DNA from: Comamonadaceae bacterium PBBC1
Lineage (GTDB): Bacteria; Pseudomonadota; Gammaproteobacteria; Burkholderiales; Burkholderiaceae_C
Direction of reading: 5' to 3'
Assembly (NCBI GenBank): GCA_002256145.1
Contig: NKIP01000005.1
Span: forward strand, 3,618-67,617
Length of the DNA: 64,000 bases
The translations under genes and the position numbers were made by a program. The stretch's first letter is position 1; the number at the start of each line of letters is the position of its first letter. The notes beneath the pieces were generated by a model, which was not told the origin of the DNA, made no database searches, and saw only the letters and a program-made list of their open reading frames with translations. Shown here piece by piece: positions 1 to 8,044 of this stretch.

Positions 1-3000
1 GATGGCTTGGCAGACCAAATCATTGGCGCCTACAACCAAAGCAGCGGCGCAGGCGCTGCCTACATCATCTACGGCAACAGCACGGGCACAGGGTTTGACA
101 CGAACGGTGTGATGAACGCCAGCACTGGCTACATGATTTCGGGCGGCGCTGCCAACACTCTTGGCTTTTCCGTATCCAGCGCGGGCGACGTGAACGGGGA
201 TGGCTTGGCCGACGTCATTGTGAGCGCACAGGGTATCAATGCAGCCTATGTGGTTTATGGCAACGCTTCACGCACCTCCTTGGACGTGTCGGGCGGCATA
301 GCCACCAGCAACGGCTACAAAATCATTGGTCAAGCGGGCACAAGTTTCGGCTACAGCGTTTCCAGTGCAGGCGACGTGAACGGCGACGGCTTGGGTGACG
401 TCATCGTTGGCGCTACTGCCTCTGGCACTAATTCAGGCACTGCCTATGTTGTGTATGGCAACGCCACGGGCGCAACGGTAGACATCAGCACTGGCGTTAT
501 CGCCGCAAGCAATGGATTCAAGCTGGCGACCAGTGTGGCCTCAGGTCGATTTGGCTACTCGGTTTCCAACGCAGGCGACATCAACGGCGACGGCTTGAGC
601 GACCTCATCATTGGCGCACCCGTCACAAGCAGCAACGCCGGTGCCTACTACATCGTCCTGGGCGGCACACAAACCGTCACCAGCGCCGTCAACCTCACCG
701 GCACTGCAACAGACGAAGCAGTCATGGGCACCGCAGGCAACGACACGCTCGTGGGCGGCGGCGGTGTGGACCGCTTCTTTGCAGGCAAGGGCAACGACAC
801 CGTTGTGTTGCAAGCCTCTGACGTGACCAACCTCTCAGCCGCCACAGGCACCACACGCGAGGCCATTCAAGGCGGCGAAGGTTTTGACACCTTGCAAGTG
901 TCCGCAGCCAGTGTCAACCTCGACCTGACCGCCATCAGCAACGCTGGCGCCATGGGCTTGGAAGAAAATAGCCGCATCGAAAGCATCGAGCGCATCAACC
1001 TCGGCGCCGACGCCACAGCCAACACGCTGACGCTGACGGCCAAAGATGTCAACGACATGGCCGACTTCAACAGCATCCACACCGGCACCGCCAGCGATGA
1101 CGGCAAGACGTGGACCAACGTGGGCGCGGGCACCGCACTGAGCGCCACCACCCAGTTCCACCAAGTGGTGGTGGACGGCACCAGCGCCGACAGCTTGACG
1201 CTGGAAGTGGGCAACGGCTACTGGGCCAACGTGGGCGAAGTCAACAACGGCACCACCGGCTACTACGTGTACCAAAACACCGACACCAATTCACAAGTGA
1301 TTGTGGACAAGACCGTGGTGGTGAACAACAAGGACTCAGGGCCTGTGGGGGGTGACAAGCCAATTGATTTGGGCACCTTCGGCAAGCTGATTAAGCCTGT
1401 GCAAGTCGAAGGCAAGTGGTACTACTACTGGGACAGGTCGGGCGATGGCACCAGTATGGATACGGGTGCTTTGAACAATGGCAATGACTATACGTCGACA
1501 AGTACGTTGAACAGCATCTTCAAATACGACATCAACGGTAACCTCAATCCCAATTCGGGTACCCCAATGAATGATGTGTACCGCTACGCCACCATCAATG
1601 GCGTCATGGTGGCATTGCCTACGGCCAACGGTGGCATGAGCTTCCCGCAAGGTTTCGGTTTCCAAAGTGGTACGGCTGCGACAGGGTACGGAACGACCAA
1701 TAACTCCAGCTACGATGAACTCCTGGCTATCTGGGATACGTCAAATGGCACAGGCACAGGTACTGGCGATTTGGGTAAACCTACCGGTTGGAGTAATAAT
1801 GTGTACGCCACTGCCACATTGTCAAGCGCTGGTCATGCTGGGGTTTCTCTAAACGCCGTAAGTGCTGCCGGCGATGTTAGCGATAATGCTGGTACTGTTG
1901 GGATGTACGCTGCACTGGAAGTGGTCAAGGCCAATACTGCCCCTGTGTTGGACGCAGCGCAAACGCCCACATTGACCAGTCTGTCGGCTTCTGCCGCAGC
2001 GCCGGTCAACGGCAACACCACGGCGGGCGATTTGGTCAGCACCTTGGTCGGCGGCATCAGCGACACCGATGCGGGCGCCCTCAAAGGCATCGCCATCACC
2101 GGTGTGCACGCAGGCGGCACGCTGTACTACTCGCTGGACGGCGGCACCACCTGGTTGACACCTGCCACCACGCTGAGCGACACCAACGCTTTGTTGTTGG
2201 CCGCAGACACCAACACCCGCGTGTTCTACAAAGCCAACGGCACGAGCGGCACCATCGCCGACGCCATCACCTTCCGCGGCTGGGACGAGACGCAGCACAT
2301 CACCGAAGGTGTGTTCACCAGCACCGTGGCCAACGGCGGCAAGTCCGAGTTCAGCACGGCCACCGACACGGTGGGGGTGTTTGCTTCGCTGCCCACGGGC
2401 GCGACGCTCGATTTGGGCACGGTCAGCGGTATCCGTTTGAACCTGATTCAGAAGGTCACTGCGGCGAACGGCAAGATCTATTACCACGTTGACCTCGACG
2501 GCGGCGGCACGGTTTTAAATGACTTTGCTTTCCACAACGCGTTCGACACTTTGTTCAACGGCGGCGCTGATACCACTGGTGCATCCAGCCCCACGGCAGG
2601 CCAAGACACCGAGCGCAGCGTGATCGTGAACGGCTACACCTTGGTGCTGCCAACTCGCGCTGAATTTGCTGCAGCTTTGAGCACGACCACCGCTTGGGGT
2701 ACAGCATATGGTTGGGCAGGAACCAACGTGGCTTACCAGACAGCCGACATAGCCACAGCTGGGTTCCACTACGATGCCAGTTTCAACGCCAACAATTACC
2801 GTGATGACAGTAACTGGCTAAACGGCCTGGCTGTCGAGGTGAAAGTCCCCGTCGCCCCCGTGGTGCTGGACTTGAACCGCGATGGCACCTTCAGCTACAG
2901 CCATGTGACGATGGACGTCAACGGCGACCGCATTTTGGACACCACCCAGTGGGCCGGTGCACAAGACGGCGTGTTGGTGTGGGACAAGTTTGCCGATGGC

Positions 3001-4218
3001 TTGGTGCACGACAACAGCCAGTACGCGTTTGGCCAGTACGCCACCACGTTCAGTGTGGATGCACAAGGCTTTGCACGCCTGGCGTCTGACCTGGAAGGCT
3101 TGGCCGACGGCTTTGACACGAACAAGGACGGTGTGTTTGACGCGGCCGACGAAAAGTTTGCCGAGTTCAAGGTCTGGCAAGACGCAGACCAGGACGGCGT
3201 GAGCGATGCAGGCGAAGTGCGCAGCCTGGCCGATGTGGGCATCACCCAAATCAAGCTGGTCAGCGATGGCGTGCAACGTACACCGGTGAAAGGCGTGACC
3301 GAAGCGGGCCAGTCCACAGCCAACTTGGCCGATGGCGGCACCATGCTGGTGGCCGATGCGGCGTTTGCTTACAGCACCGCCACAGACGCCGAGGTAGCCG
3401 CACATTTCGCCAGTCAGTTGGCCGACAAGTTGGCCGATCAGCTGGTGCAGGCCGCAGACTTCCAGAACAAGCCTTATGAGTTGAGCACAGAAGAAATGTC
3501 TCAGCTGGGCTTGTCGGAGTTGGTCGCTTCCTTGTTGGCCGGTGCCAATACCCAAGTGATCGCCGAAGAACTCGCTTCGATGAACCTGTCGGGCGCTGGC
3601 CTTGCGCAGGTGATCAACGCGGTGACCGAGGTGGCATCCGAGCTGACCGCCGAAGAGCTTGCAGCGCTGGGCGTGTCCGAGACGGGCGTTGCCACAGTGA
3701 TCAATGCGGTGACCGAGGTGGCATCCGAGCTGACCGCCGAAGAGCTTGCAGCGCTGGGCGTGTCCGAGACGGGAGTTGCCACAGTGATCAACGCGATCTC
3801 TGAGGTGTCCAGCGAATTGCCCCCTGCACCCGAGGTGTGCCTGCCCGCTGCCGAGTCGAGCACCTACTCGCTCAGCAACGGCCAGAGCCTGGACCTGACC
3901 ACGGTGCTCAAGGACATGAGCTTCAACGGCATCGTCAAGGGCCTGGAGCAAGTGGACATGGCCACCGACACCAGTGCCAACAAGGTGTCGTTGACCTTGG
4001 CCGACGTGTTGGGCCTGCCCACCACCAACGGTGTGCACCAGCTGATGTTGACCGGCGCGGCCAACGACAAGGTCATGCTGACCGAAGGCGAGTGGACCGA
4101 CACCGGCACCGTGGTCAACCAAGACGGCCACAACTACGCCGTCTACAGCGGCACCACCGACCCGTCAGCCCAGCTGCTGATTGACCAACACATGCTGCAG
4201 TCTCACCAGACCAGCTAA
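1..4218 (+). CDS. Giant FG-GAP / RTX-type calcium-binding surface protein (5' end outside window)
   Basis: The reading frame is open through base 1, so the true start lies upstream; 1,405 codons are visible. In order: three FG-GAP (integrin alpha-type) calcium loops of the form DVNGDGLAD near residues 61-69, 123-131 and 191-199 (counted from the TTG at 7); an RTX-like Gly/Asp nonapeptide stretch around 241-264 (GTAGNDTLVGG...GKGND); long beta-rich Thr/Gly/Asn sequence; two EF-hand/dockerin-like loops near 1037 and 1059; two exact copies of a 29-residue helical repeat (AVTEVASELTAEELAALGV...); and a C-terminal domain ending in MLQSHQTS. Such architecture is typical of secreted, calcium-stabilised adhesins, often exported by type I secretion; no secretion genes are in the window. 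The 3' end is duplicated at 6990-7550 and 9630-9980. Family assignment is solid; the exact ligand or function is unknown. Confidence 0.85.
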   Translation, partial: DGLADQIIGAYNQSSGAGAAYIIYGNSTGTGFDTNGVMNASTGYMISGGAANTLGFSVSSAGDVNGDGLADVIVSAQGINAAYVVYGNASRTSLDVSGGIATSNGYKIIGQAGTSFGYSVSSAGDVNGDGLGDVIVGATASGTNSGTAYVVYGNATGATVDISTGVIAASNGFKLATSVASGRFGYSVSNAGDINGDGLSDLIIGAPVTSSNAGAYYIVLGGTQTVTSAVNLTGTATDEAVMGTAGNDTLVGGGGVDRFFAGKGNDTVVLQASDVTNLSAATGTTREAIQGGEGFDTLQVSAASVNLDLTAISNAGAMGLEENSRIESIERINLGADATANTLTLTAKDVNDMADFNSIHTGTASDDGKTWTNVGAGTALSATTQFHQVVVDGTSADSLTLEVGNGYWANVGEVNNGTTGYYVYQNTDTNSQVIVDKTVVVNNKDSGPVGGDKPIDLGTFGKLIKPVQVEGKWYYYWDRSGDGTSMDTGALNNGNDYTSTSTLNSIFKYDINGNLNPNSGTPMNDVYRYATINGVMVALPTANGGMSFPQGFGFQSGTAATGYGTTNNSSYDELLAIWDTSNGTGTGTGDLGKPTGWSNNVYATATLSSAGHAGVSLNAVSAAGDVSDNAGTVGMYAALEVVKANTAPVLDAAQTPTLTSLSASAAAPVNGNTTAGDLVSTLVGGISDTDAGALKGIAITGVHAGGTLYYSLDGGTTWLTPATTLSDTNALLLAADTNTRVFYKANGTSGTIADAITFRGWDETQHITEGVFTSTVANGGKSEFSTATDTVGVFASLPTGATLDLGTVSGIRLNLIQKVTAANGKIYYHVDLDGGGTVLNDFAFHNAFDTLFNGGADTTGASSPTAGQDTERSVIVNGYTLVLPTRAEFAAALSTTTAWGTAYGWAGTNVAYQTADIATAGFHYDASFNANNYRDDSNWLNGLAVEVKVPVAPVVLDLNRDGTFSYSHVTMDVNGDRILDTTQWAGAQDGVLVWDKFADGLVHDNSQYAFGQYATTFSVDAQGFARLASDLEGLADGFDTNKDGVFDAADEKFAEFKVWQDADQDGVSDAGEVRSLADVGITQIKLVSDGVQRTPVKGVTEAGQSTANLADGGTMLVADAAFAYSTATDAEVAAHFASQLADKLADQLVQAADFQNKPYELSTEEMSQLGLSELVASLLAGANTQVIAEELASMNLSGAGLAQVINAVTEVASELTAEELAALGVSETGVATVINAVTEVASELTAEELAALGVSETGVATVINAISEVSSELPPAPEVCLPAAESSTYSLSNGQSLDLTTVLKDMSFNGIVKGLEQVDMATDTSANKVSLTLADVLGLPTTNGVHQLMLTGAANDKVMLTEGEWTDTGTVVNQDGHNYAVYSGTTDPSAQLLIDQHMLQSHQTS
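3619..3792 (+). repeat. Two tandem 87-bp repeats inside the adhesin gene
   Basis: Copies at 3619-3705 and 3706-3792 are nearly identical and encode the 29-residue unit AVTEVASELTAEELAALGV... ending VATVIN. A third, diverged start (AISEVSSELP) follows. The two downstream tail copies (6990 and 9630) carry only one unit, so the second unit here arose by tandem duplication or was lost in the others. Confidence 0.9.
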
Positions 4219-4221
4219 ACG

Positions 4222-4252
4222 AAAAAGGGCCGCCACAAGCGGCCCTTTTTTT
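4222..4252 (+). terminator. Rho-independent terminator of the adhesin gene
   Basis: Four bases after the TAA stop: stem AAGGGCCGC / GCGGCCCTT, short CACAA loop, then a run of seven T. The same hairpin follows the duplicated tail at 7553-7584, showing that it was copied with the gene end. Confidence 0.93.
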
Positions 4253-4257
4253 GCGGT

Positions 4258-4402
4258 GTGGGAGCCCACCCTGCGGGCGATTGCCTTGTTGCCTTTGTAT
4301 TTGCCTTTGTAGGAGCCCACCCCTGTGGGCGATGGTTTTGTTGTGGGAGCCCACCCCTGTGGGCGATTGGTTTTGTTGTGGGAGCCCACCCTGTGGGCGA
4401 TG
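4258..4402 (+). repeat. Cluster of four REP-like palindromes (GGAGCCCACC..GGGCGAT)
   Basis: Four direct copies at about 4258-4282, 4309-4334, 4342-4369 and 4378-4402. Each has a stem GCCCAC/GTGGGC (or CTGCGGGC variant) with a C-rich loop, followed by GAT. They sit between the adhesin terminator and a toxin-antitoxin module. The same family recurs throughout the accessory region and at a few other intergenic sites. Confidence 0.88.
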
Positions 4403-4431
4403 CTGAAAAACTTGTAAGGTATGTATTAAAT

Positions 4432-4713
4432 ATGCATAATAACGATGAGCAGTTTGAATTTGATCCAGTCAAAGCGAAGAGCAATCTCAAAAAGCATGGG
4501 GTCAGTTTTGCGCATGCAGAGCAAGCTTTGCGCGACGAATATGGCCTGACGATGGATGATCCAGATGCTCAAGGTGAGCAGCGATTTTTGACTTTGGGTA
4601 TGGATGCTTTAGGCCGTGTGCTCGTGGTGTGCCACACCCAACGCGATGAACGCAGGCGTTTGATTTCTGCTCGAAAAGCAAGTCCCAATGAGGCAAGGAA
4701 TTACCATGCGTAA
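4432..4713 (+). CDS. brnT: BrnT-family toxin (type II toxin-antitoxin, DUF497)
   Basis: 93 residues from the ATG at 4432; the frame stays open upstream through the REP cluster, but conservation starts at FEFDPVKAKSNLKKHGVSF, the hallmark N-terminus of BrnT (W/F-D-x-K-A-x-x-N-x-x-K-H-G-V-x-F). The ending RDERRRLISARKASPNEARNYHA matches the RIISARKA(T/S)..E...Y C-terminus. BrnT is a RelE-fold ribonuclease that blocks translation. The gene overlaps its antitoxin by 8 bp, the usual toxin-first order for this system. Family call confident; toxicity not demonstrable from sequence. Confidence 0.9.
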   Translation: MHNNDEQFEFDPVKAKSNLKKHGVSFAHAEQALRDEYGLTMDDPDAQGEQRFLTLGMDALGRVLVVCHTQRDERRRLISARKASPNEARNYHA

Positions 4714-4957
4714 AGAATATGATTTCAAGGCGGCAAAGCGAGGCGCTGTGTTGCCTTCAACTGGCAAAACACGTATCACGATCATGCTGGACGATGACGT
4801 GATTGAGGCGTTTCGAGCCAAAGCCGAAGCCTCTGGTCGCGGCTATCAAACGTTGATCAACGATGCGCTGCGCAACGCCATCGACCCAGAGGCAGCCCCA
4901 GTTTCTCTTCGTGCCTTGCGCACCTTGCTTGACGAACGCTTTGCGCTAGCGGCTTAA
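4706..4957 (+). CDS. brnA: BrnA-family antitoxin
   Basis: 83 residues. The ATG at 4706 is chosen because AAGGAA lies about 7 bp upstream and it gives the compact start MRKEYDFKAAKRGA typical of BrnA; an upstream start at 4688 is possible but lacks that support. The segment KTRITIMLDDDVIEAFRAKAEASGRGYQTLINDALRNAI is the ribbon-helix-helix DNA-binding and toxin-neutralising domain. BrnA binds BrnT and represses the shared promoter. It is translationally coupled to brnT by the 8-bp overlap. Confidence 0.88.
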   Translation: MRKEYDFKAAKRGAVLPSTGKTRITIMLDDDVIEAFRAKAEASGRGYQTLINDALRNAIDPEAAPVSLRALRTLLDERFALAA

Positions 4958-4971
4958 CGGAAGTTTTTTTT

Positions 4972-4996
4972 GCACAAGCCCACCCCGTGGGCGATT
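4972..4996 (+). repeat. REP-like palindrome
   Basis: AAGCCCACCCCGTGGGCGATT, one more copy of the REP family, between the BrnTA and HigBA modules. Confidence 0.75.
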
Positions 4997-5013
4997 GGTT
5001 TTAAATAAAATGA

Positions 5014-5030
5014 ATACGCCAATGGCGTAT
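5014..5030. promoter_or_regulatory. Palindromic operator in front of higBA
   Basis: Perfect inverted repeat ATACGCC-AAT-GGCGTAT, 14 bp before the toxin start and overlapping a possible -10 (TATAGA/TAGAAT, 5028-5035). HigA-type antitoxins bind such dyads to autoregulate; the assignment to HigA is inferred from position. Confidence 0.7.
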
Positions 5031-5043
5031 AGAATGGAGTTCT

Positions 5044-5355
5044 GTGGAATTCATCGAAACCCCCACTTTTACACGCACGATCACCGTGTTGTTGTCGGAT
5101 GATTCTTATGCGCAAATGCAGATGGCATTGGTTGAAAATCCGGCTCTTGGTGATCTGATCCGAGGCGGCGGAGGGATTCGAAAATTGCGCTATGCAGTGC
5201 AAGGGCGTGGCAAAAGTGCGGGGGTCCGGGTAATTTATTACTGGCTCAAAGATGAGTTTCAGATTTATTTGTTGTTGGCCTACCCGAAGTCAGCCAAGGA
5301 TTCGCTGACAGACAAAGAGGTGGCGCTTTTATATGACTTGGTAAAGGAGTTGTGA
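5044..5355 (+). CDS. higB: RelE/HigB-type toxin
   Basis: 103 residues from a GTG at 5044 with GGAG just upstream. MEFIETPTFTRTI is the usual HigB2/RelE N-terminus; GDLIRGGGGIRKLRYAVQGRGKSAGVRVIYYW carries the central beta-strands and basic residues of ribosome-dependent mRNA interferases; the end is LLLAYPKSAKDSLTDKEVALLYDLVKEL. The toxin-before-antitoxin order and the neighbouring XRE protein support a HigBA (NadS-type) module. The stop overlaps the non-preferred GTG of the next gene. Confidence 0.88.
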   Translation: MEFIETPTFTRTITVLLSDDSYAQMQMALVENPALGDLIRGGGGIRKLRYAVQGRGKSAGVRVIYYWLKDEFQIYLLLAYPKSAKDSLTDKEVALLYDLVKEL

Positions 5356-5357
5356 AA

Positions 5358-5648
5358 ATGGAAAAAGCATTGTTCGATGATTTGGTACAAAGCTTGAAAG
5401 AGGCCAAAGCGATTTCTAATGGGAAAGCCCAAGCCTCACGACGCTTTGAGATCGACAATCCTGATGTGCGACAGCTTCGAGAGCAAGTAGGTTTGTCACA
5501 GTCTGAGTTCGCGCAGATGATGCGTGTAAGCGTGAAGACGCTTCAAAATTGGGAACAACACCGCCGCAATCCAACCGGTCCCGCAGCGGCATTATTGAAA
5601 ATTGTGTCGACGTCCCCAGAGCTCGCAATGCGTTCACTTCACGCTTGA
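5358..5648 (+). CDS. higA: HigA/NadS-type XRE antitoxin
   Basis: 96 residues. The ATG at 5358 has AAGGAG at 5344-5349 with ideal 8-bp spacing, better than the GTG at 5352. A helix-turn-helix spans roughly residues 37-60 (QLREQVGLSQSEFAQMMRVSVKTLQNWEQHRRNP), followed by PAAALLKIVSTSPE as in NadS/HigA2 proteins. It should neutralise the upstream toxin and repress the operon through the palindrome at 5014-5030. Confidence 0.9.
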   Translation: MEKALFDDLVQSLKEAKAISNGKAQASRRFEIDNPDVRQLREQVGLSQSEFAQMMRVSVKTLQNWEQHRRNPTGPAAALLKIVSTSPELAMRSLHA

Positions 5649-5684
5649 TTTCGCTTTAAAAACTCAGGGCTTAAAGTAGGCATC

Positions 5685-5860
5685 CACCTTGTGGGCGATT
5701 GCCTTGCTGCCCATGTGGGAGCCCACCCCGTGGGCGATGGTTCCTCGGCACGACGCATACCCAGACTTTTTTGTAGGAGCGACGCCCCCGTCGCGATGAA
5801 GCCTTGCAGACCACCACCCATCGCCCCGAGGGCGGGTCTCTTGCAAAATGCAGGCAAACC
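5685..5860. repeat. REP/BIME block upstream of the first rpn gene
   Basis: Holds a degenerate REP (about 5685-5700), a clear GCCCACC..GTGGGC copy (5714-5740), a GCGACG/CGTCGC copy (5773-5801) and an inverted copy with CGCCCCGAGGGCG (about 5820-5850). From 5741 to the rpn start at 5912 the DNA is nearly identical, without indels, to 8488-8658, marking a duplicated block. Confidence 0.85.
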
Positions 5861-5911
5861 CCGCGACTGCCGCCCTAAAATGTCAGAGTTGCCCTAACCT
5901 CACACACCATC

Positions 5912-6883
5912 ATGCCCACCCGCTACCTCGACCCCAAAGTGGACCTCGCCTTCAAACGCGTGTTTGGTGAGCATGAGCACCTGTTGCGCAGTTTTTTGAA
6001 TGCTTTGCTGCCCCTGCCCGACGACGGCCAGATTGAAAGCCTGGAGTACCTCACACCCGAGCAAGTGCCCGAGCTGCCGGGTTTGTTCAAAAACTCTATT
6101 GTTGATGTGAAGTGCAAAGATGCCCGGGGGCGCACTTTCATTGTGGAGATGCAAATGCTGTGGAGCACCAGCTTTGAGCAACGCATTTTGTTTTCTGCCA
6201 GCCAGGCTTATGTGAAGCAGTTGCACGCGAGTCAGAGCTACGCCAGCTTGCAGCCGGTGTATGCCTTGGCGTTGACCAACCAGGTGTTTGACCGTAAAAC
6301 ACCGGAGTATTACCACCACTACCAAATCGTGCGCCAGCATGAGCCAAGGCGGGTGTTAGAAGGGCTGGAGTTTGTGTTCATTGAGCTGCCCAAGTTTGCG
6401 CCCCAAAGCCGCACCGACAAGCGCATGCAGGTCAAGTGGCTGCGGTTTATGAGTGAGGTGGGCGAGACCTCGGACAACACACCCGATGCTGACCCCAGCT
6501 GGCGCGAAGACCCGGACATTGCCCAGGCTTTGGAATTGGTGGAGGCAGCGGCGTTTACAGAGCAAGAGCTGGAGGCGTACCACATTCAGATTGACAAGGC
6601 GCGCATTGAGACAACCGTGCTGGAGGATGCACGGGCAGAGGGCAAGGCCGAGGGCAAGGCCGAGGGCGAAGCTTTGGGCATTGCAAAGGGCAAAGCAGAG
6701 GGCAAGGCCGAGGGCGAAGCTTTGGGCATTGCAAAGGGCAAAGCAGAGGGCAAGGCCGAGGGCGAAGCCGCAGCCAAGGTCCAAATGGTTCGTGCCATGC
6801 ACGCCAGCGGCCTAGACTTGGTGCAAATCGCACAGATTACAGGCTTGAGCCGCCAACAAATTGACGATTTGCTGGTGCCATGA
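5912..6883 (+). CDS. Rpn-family recombination-promoting nuclease / PD-(D/E)XK putative transposase, copy 1
   Basis: 323 residues beginning MPTRYLDPKVDLAFKRVFGEHEHLLRSFLNALL, the characteristic start of Rpn/PF12784 proteins. The nuclease core includes SIVDVKCKDARGRTFIVEMQM (near residues 66-86), where D, the E of EMQ and Q form the PD-(D/E)XK-type site. After a linker comes a low-complexity KAEGE tail with 16-residue repeats, then a small HTH-like end (GLDLVQIAQITGLSRQQIDDLLVP). Rpn proteins are DNA nucleases tied to RecA-independent recombination and, in some cases, phage defence. A second copy lies at 8659-9525 with the same flanks. Function here is inferred from family only. Confidence 0.88.
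   Translation: MPTRYLDPKVDLAFKRVFGEHEHLLRSFLNALLPLPDDGQIESLEYLTPEQVPELPGLFKNSIVDVKCKDARGRTFIVEMQMLWSTSFEQRILFSASQAYVKQLHASQSYASLQPVYALALTNQVFDRKTPEYYHHYQIVRQHEPRRVLEGLEFVFIELPKFAPQSRTDKRMQVKWLRFMSEVGETSDNTPDADPSWREDPDIAQALELVEAAAFTEQELEAYHIQIDKARIETTVLEDARAEGKAEGKAEGEALGIAKGKAEGKAEGEALGIAKGKAEGKAEGEAAAKVQMVRAMHASGLDLVQIAQITGLSRQQIDDLLVP
6641..6772 (+). repeat. 48-bp tandem repeats within rpn copy 1
   Basis: Units at 6641-6688 and 6689-6736 and a partial third at 6737-6772 encode GKAEGKAEGEALGIAK. The paralogue at 8659-9525 has only AEAKAEGEAAAK at this place, so the array length varies between copies, as expected from slippage. Confidence 0.9.
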
Positions 6884-6899
6884 TGGATGCACCGATGTT

Positions 6900-6980
6900 G
6901 TTAAGAGCGACGCTTCTGTCGCGATAATCCTCGCAGCCCACTACCCATCGCCCCGAGTGCAGGTCTGACAAAATGCAGCC
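6900..6980. repeat. Degenerate REP pair between rpn copy 1 and adhesin tail 2
   Basis: GAGCGACGCTTCTGTCGCGAT at 6903-6923, then a weaker inverted element CATCGCCCCGAGTGCAGGTC around 6948-6967. The equivalent pair occurs at 9540-9607. Confidence 0.7.
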
Positions 6981-6989
6981 AAGCCTCAA

Positions 6990-7550
6990 CTCGCTTCCTT
7001 GAAACTGTCGTGCGCTGGCCTTGCACAGGTGATCGACGCGGTGACCGAGGTGGCATCCGAGCTGACCGCCGAAGAGCTTGCATCGCTGGGCGTGTCCGAG
7101 ACGGGCGTTGCCGCAGCGATCAATGCGATCTCTGAAGTGTCCAGCGAATTGCCACTCGCACCCGAGGTCTGCCTGCCTGCTACCGAGTCGAGCGTCTACT
7201 CGCTCATCAACGGCCAGAGCCTGGACCTGACCACCGTGCTCAAGGACATGAGCTTCAACGGCATCGTTAAGGGCTTGGAGCAAGTGGACATGGCCACCGA
7301 CACCGCCGCCAACGTGGTGTCCCTGACCCTGGCCGATGTGCTGAGCATGCCGCCCACCAACGGTGTATACCAGCTGGTGTTGTCTGGCGCTGCCAACGAC
7401 AAGGTCATGCTGACCGAAGGCGAGTGGACCGATACCGGCACCGTGGTCAACCAAAACGGTAACAACTACGCTGTGTACACCGGTACCACCGACCCGTCAG
7501 CGCAACTGCTGATTGACCAGCACATGCTGCAGTCTCACCAGACCAGCTAA
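6990..7550 (+). pseudogene. Second copy of the adhesin C-terminal region (orphan tail)
   Basis: Homology to the large gene begins abruptly at CTCGCTTC (6990; corresponding to about 3570) and runs to the identical end MLQSHQTS. It encodes the single helical repeat, the VCLPA.ESS hinge and the full C-terminal domain, with scattered substitutions (for example DVLSMPPTNGVYQLVLSG versus DVLGLPTTNGVHQLMLTG). No Shine-Dalgarno or good start codon lies at the junction, so it is probably silent. The frame is intact, with no stop or frameshift over 183 codons, which argues for recent copying or for use as a recombination donor. Confidence 0.85.
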
Positions 7551-7552
7551 AC

Positions 7553-7584
7553 AAAAAAGGGCCGCCACAAGCGGCCCTTTTTTT
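7553..7584 (+). terminator. Terminator after adhesin tail copy 2
   Basis: Same hairpin as at 4222-4252 (AAGGGCCGC / GCGGCCCTT, T-run), two bases after the TAA. Confidence 0.92.
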
Positions 7585-7623
7585 GTCAGTCGCTGCGCGA
7601 TGTTTTGTGTCTTTGTATTTGCC

Positions 7624-7703
7624 TTTGTGGGAGCCCACCCCTGTGGGCGATTGGCGTGCCATGGCGGTATGCCTGAAATCGCCCACAGGGGTGCTCCCAC
7701 AAA
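7624..7703. repeat. Inverted pair of REP palindromes
   Basis: A forward copy (GTGGGAGCCCACCCCTGTGG onward, about 7626-7652) and an inverted copy (ATCGCCCACAGGGGTGCTCC, about 7678-7697) face each other and could fold into one large hairpin upstream of the second BrnTA module. Confidence 0.85.
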
Positions 7704-7753
7704 ACACCTATGCGTGATGGAGATGGAAAAAGCAGCCTGGATGATGATTATTT

Positions 7754-7765
7754 TTGTATATACAA
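7754..7765. promoter_or_regulatory. Palindromic operator in front of brnTA copy 2
   Basis: Perfect 12-bp palindrome TTGTATATACAA, 12 bp before the toxin ATG and next to AAGGGG. A likely autoregulatory site for BrnA, inferred from position and symmetry. Confidence 0.6.
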
Positions 7766-7777
7766 TAAGGGGCACTC

Positions 7778-8044
7778 ATGCAGTACGAGTTTGACGCCAA
7801 CAAGGACTCAAGCAATCTGACTAAACATGGGGTGTCGTTTTCTGAGGCTGAGGCTTTTGATTGGGATGGTGCCGTGGTTCGAGAGGATTTGCGTAAGACC
7901 TACAGTGAGCGGCGGTTTCAAGCGGTGGGCTATTTGAACGAACGCTTGCATGTGATGGTGTTTTGTTTACGCGCAGATGCTGTGCGTGTGATCAGTTTGC
8001 GAAGAGCCAATTTGAGAGAGGTCAATGACTATGCCAAAACTTAA
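7778..8044 (+). CDS. brnT: BrnT-family toxin, second module
   Basis: 88 residues. MQYEFDANKDSSNLTKHGVSFSEAEAFDWDGAVVREDLRKTYSERRFQAVGYLNERLHVMVFC ends in VRVISLRRANLREVNDYAKT, the complete BrnT fold pattern. Its sequence is clearly different from the first brnT (4432-4713), so the two modules are not a recent duplication, unlike the DNA around them. It overlaps brnA by 14 bp. AAGGGG at 7767-7772 is the likely ribosome-binding site. Confidence 0.9.
   Translation: MQYEFDANKDSSNLTKHGVSFSEAEAFDWDGAVVREDLRKTYSERRFQAVGYLNERLHVMVFCLRADAVRVISLRRANLREVNDYAKT

Noticed and set aside
2818..4131. Long antisense open frame (437 codons) inside the adhesin gene
   Set aside because: His/Gly/Val-rich composition and repeated VGRAGQHQ-type words are the mirror of the repetitive GC-rich sense gene.
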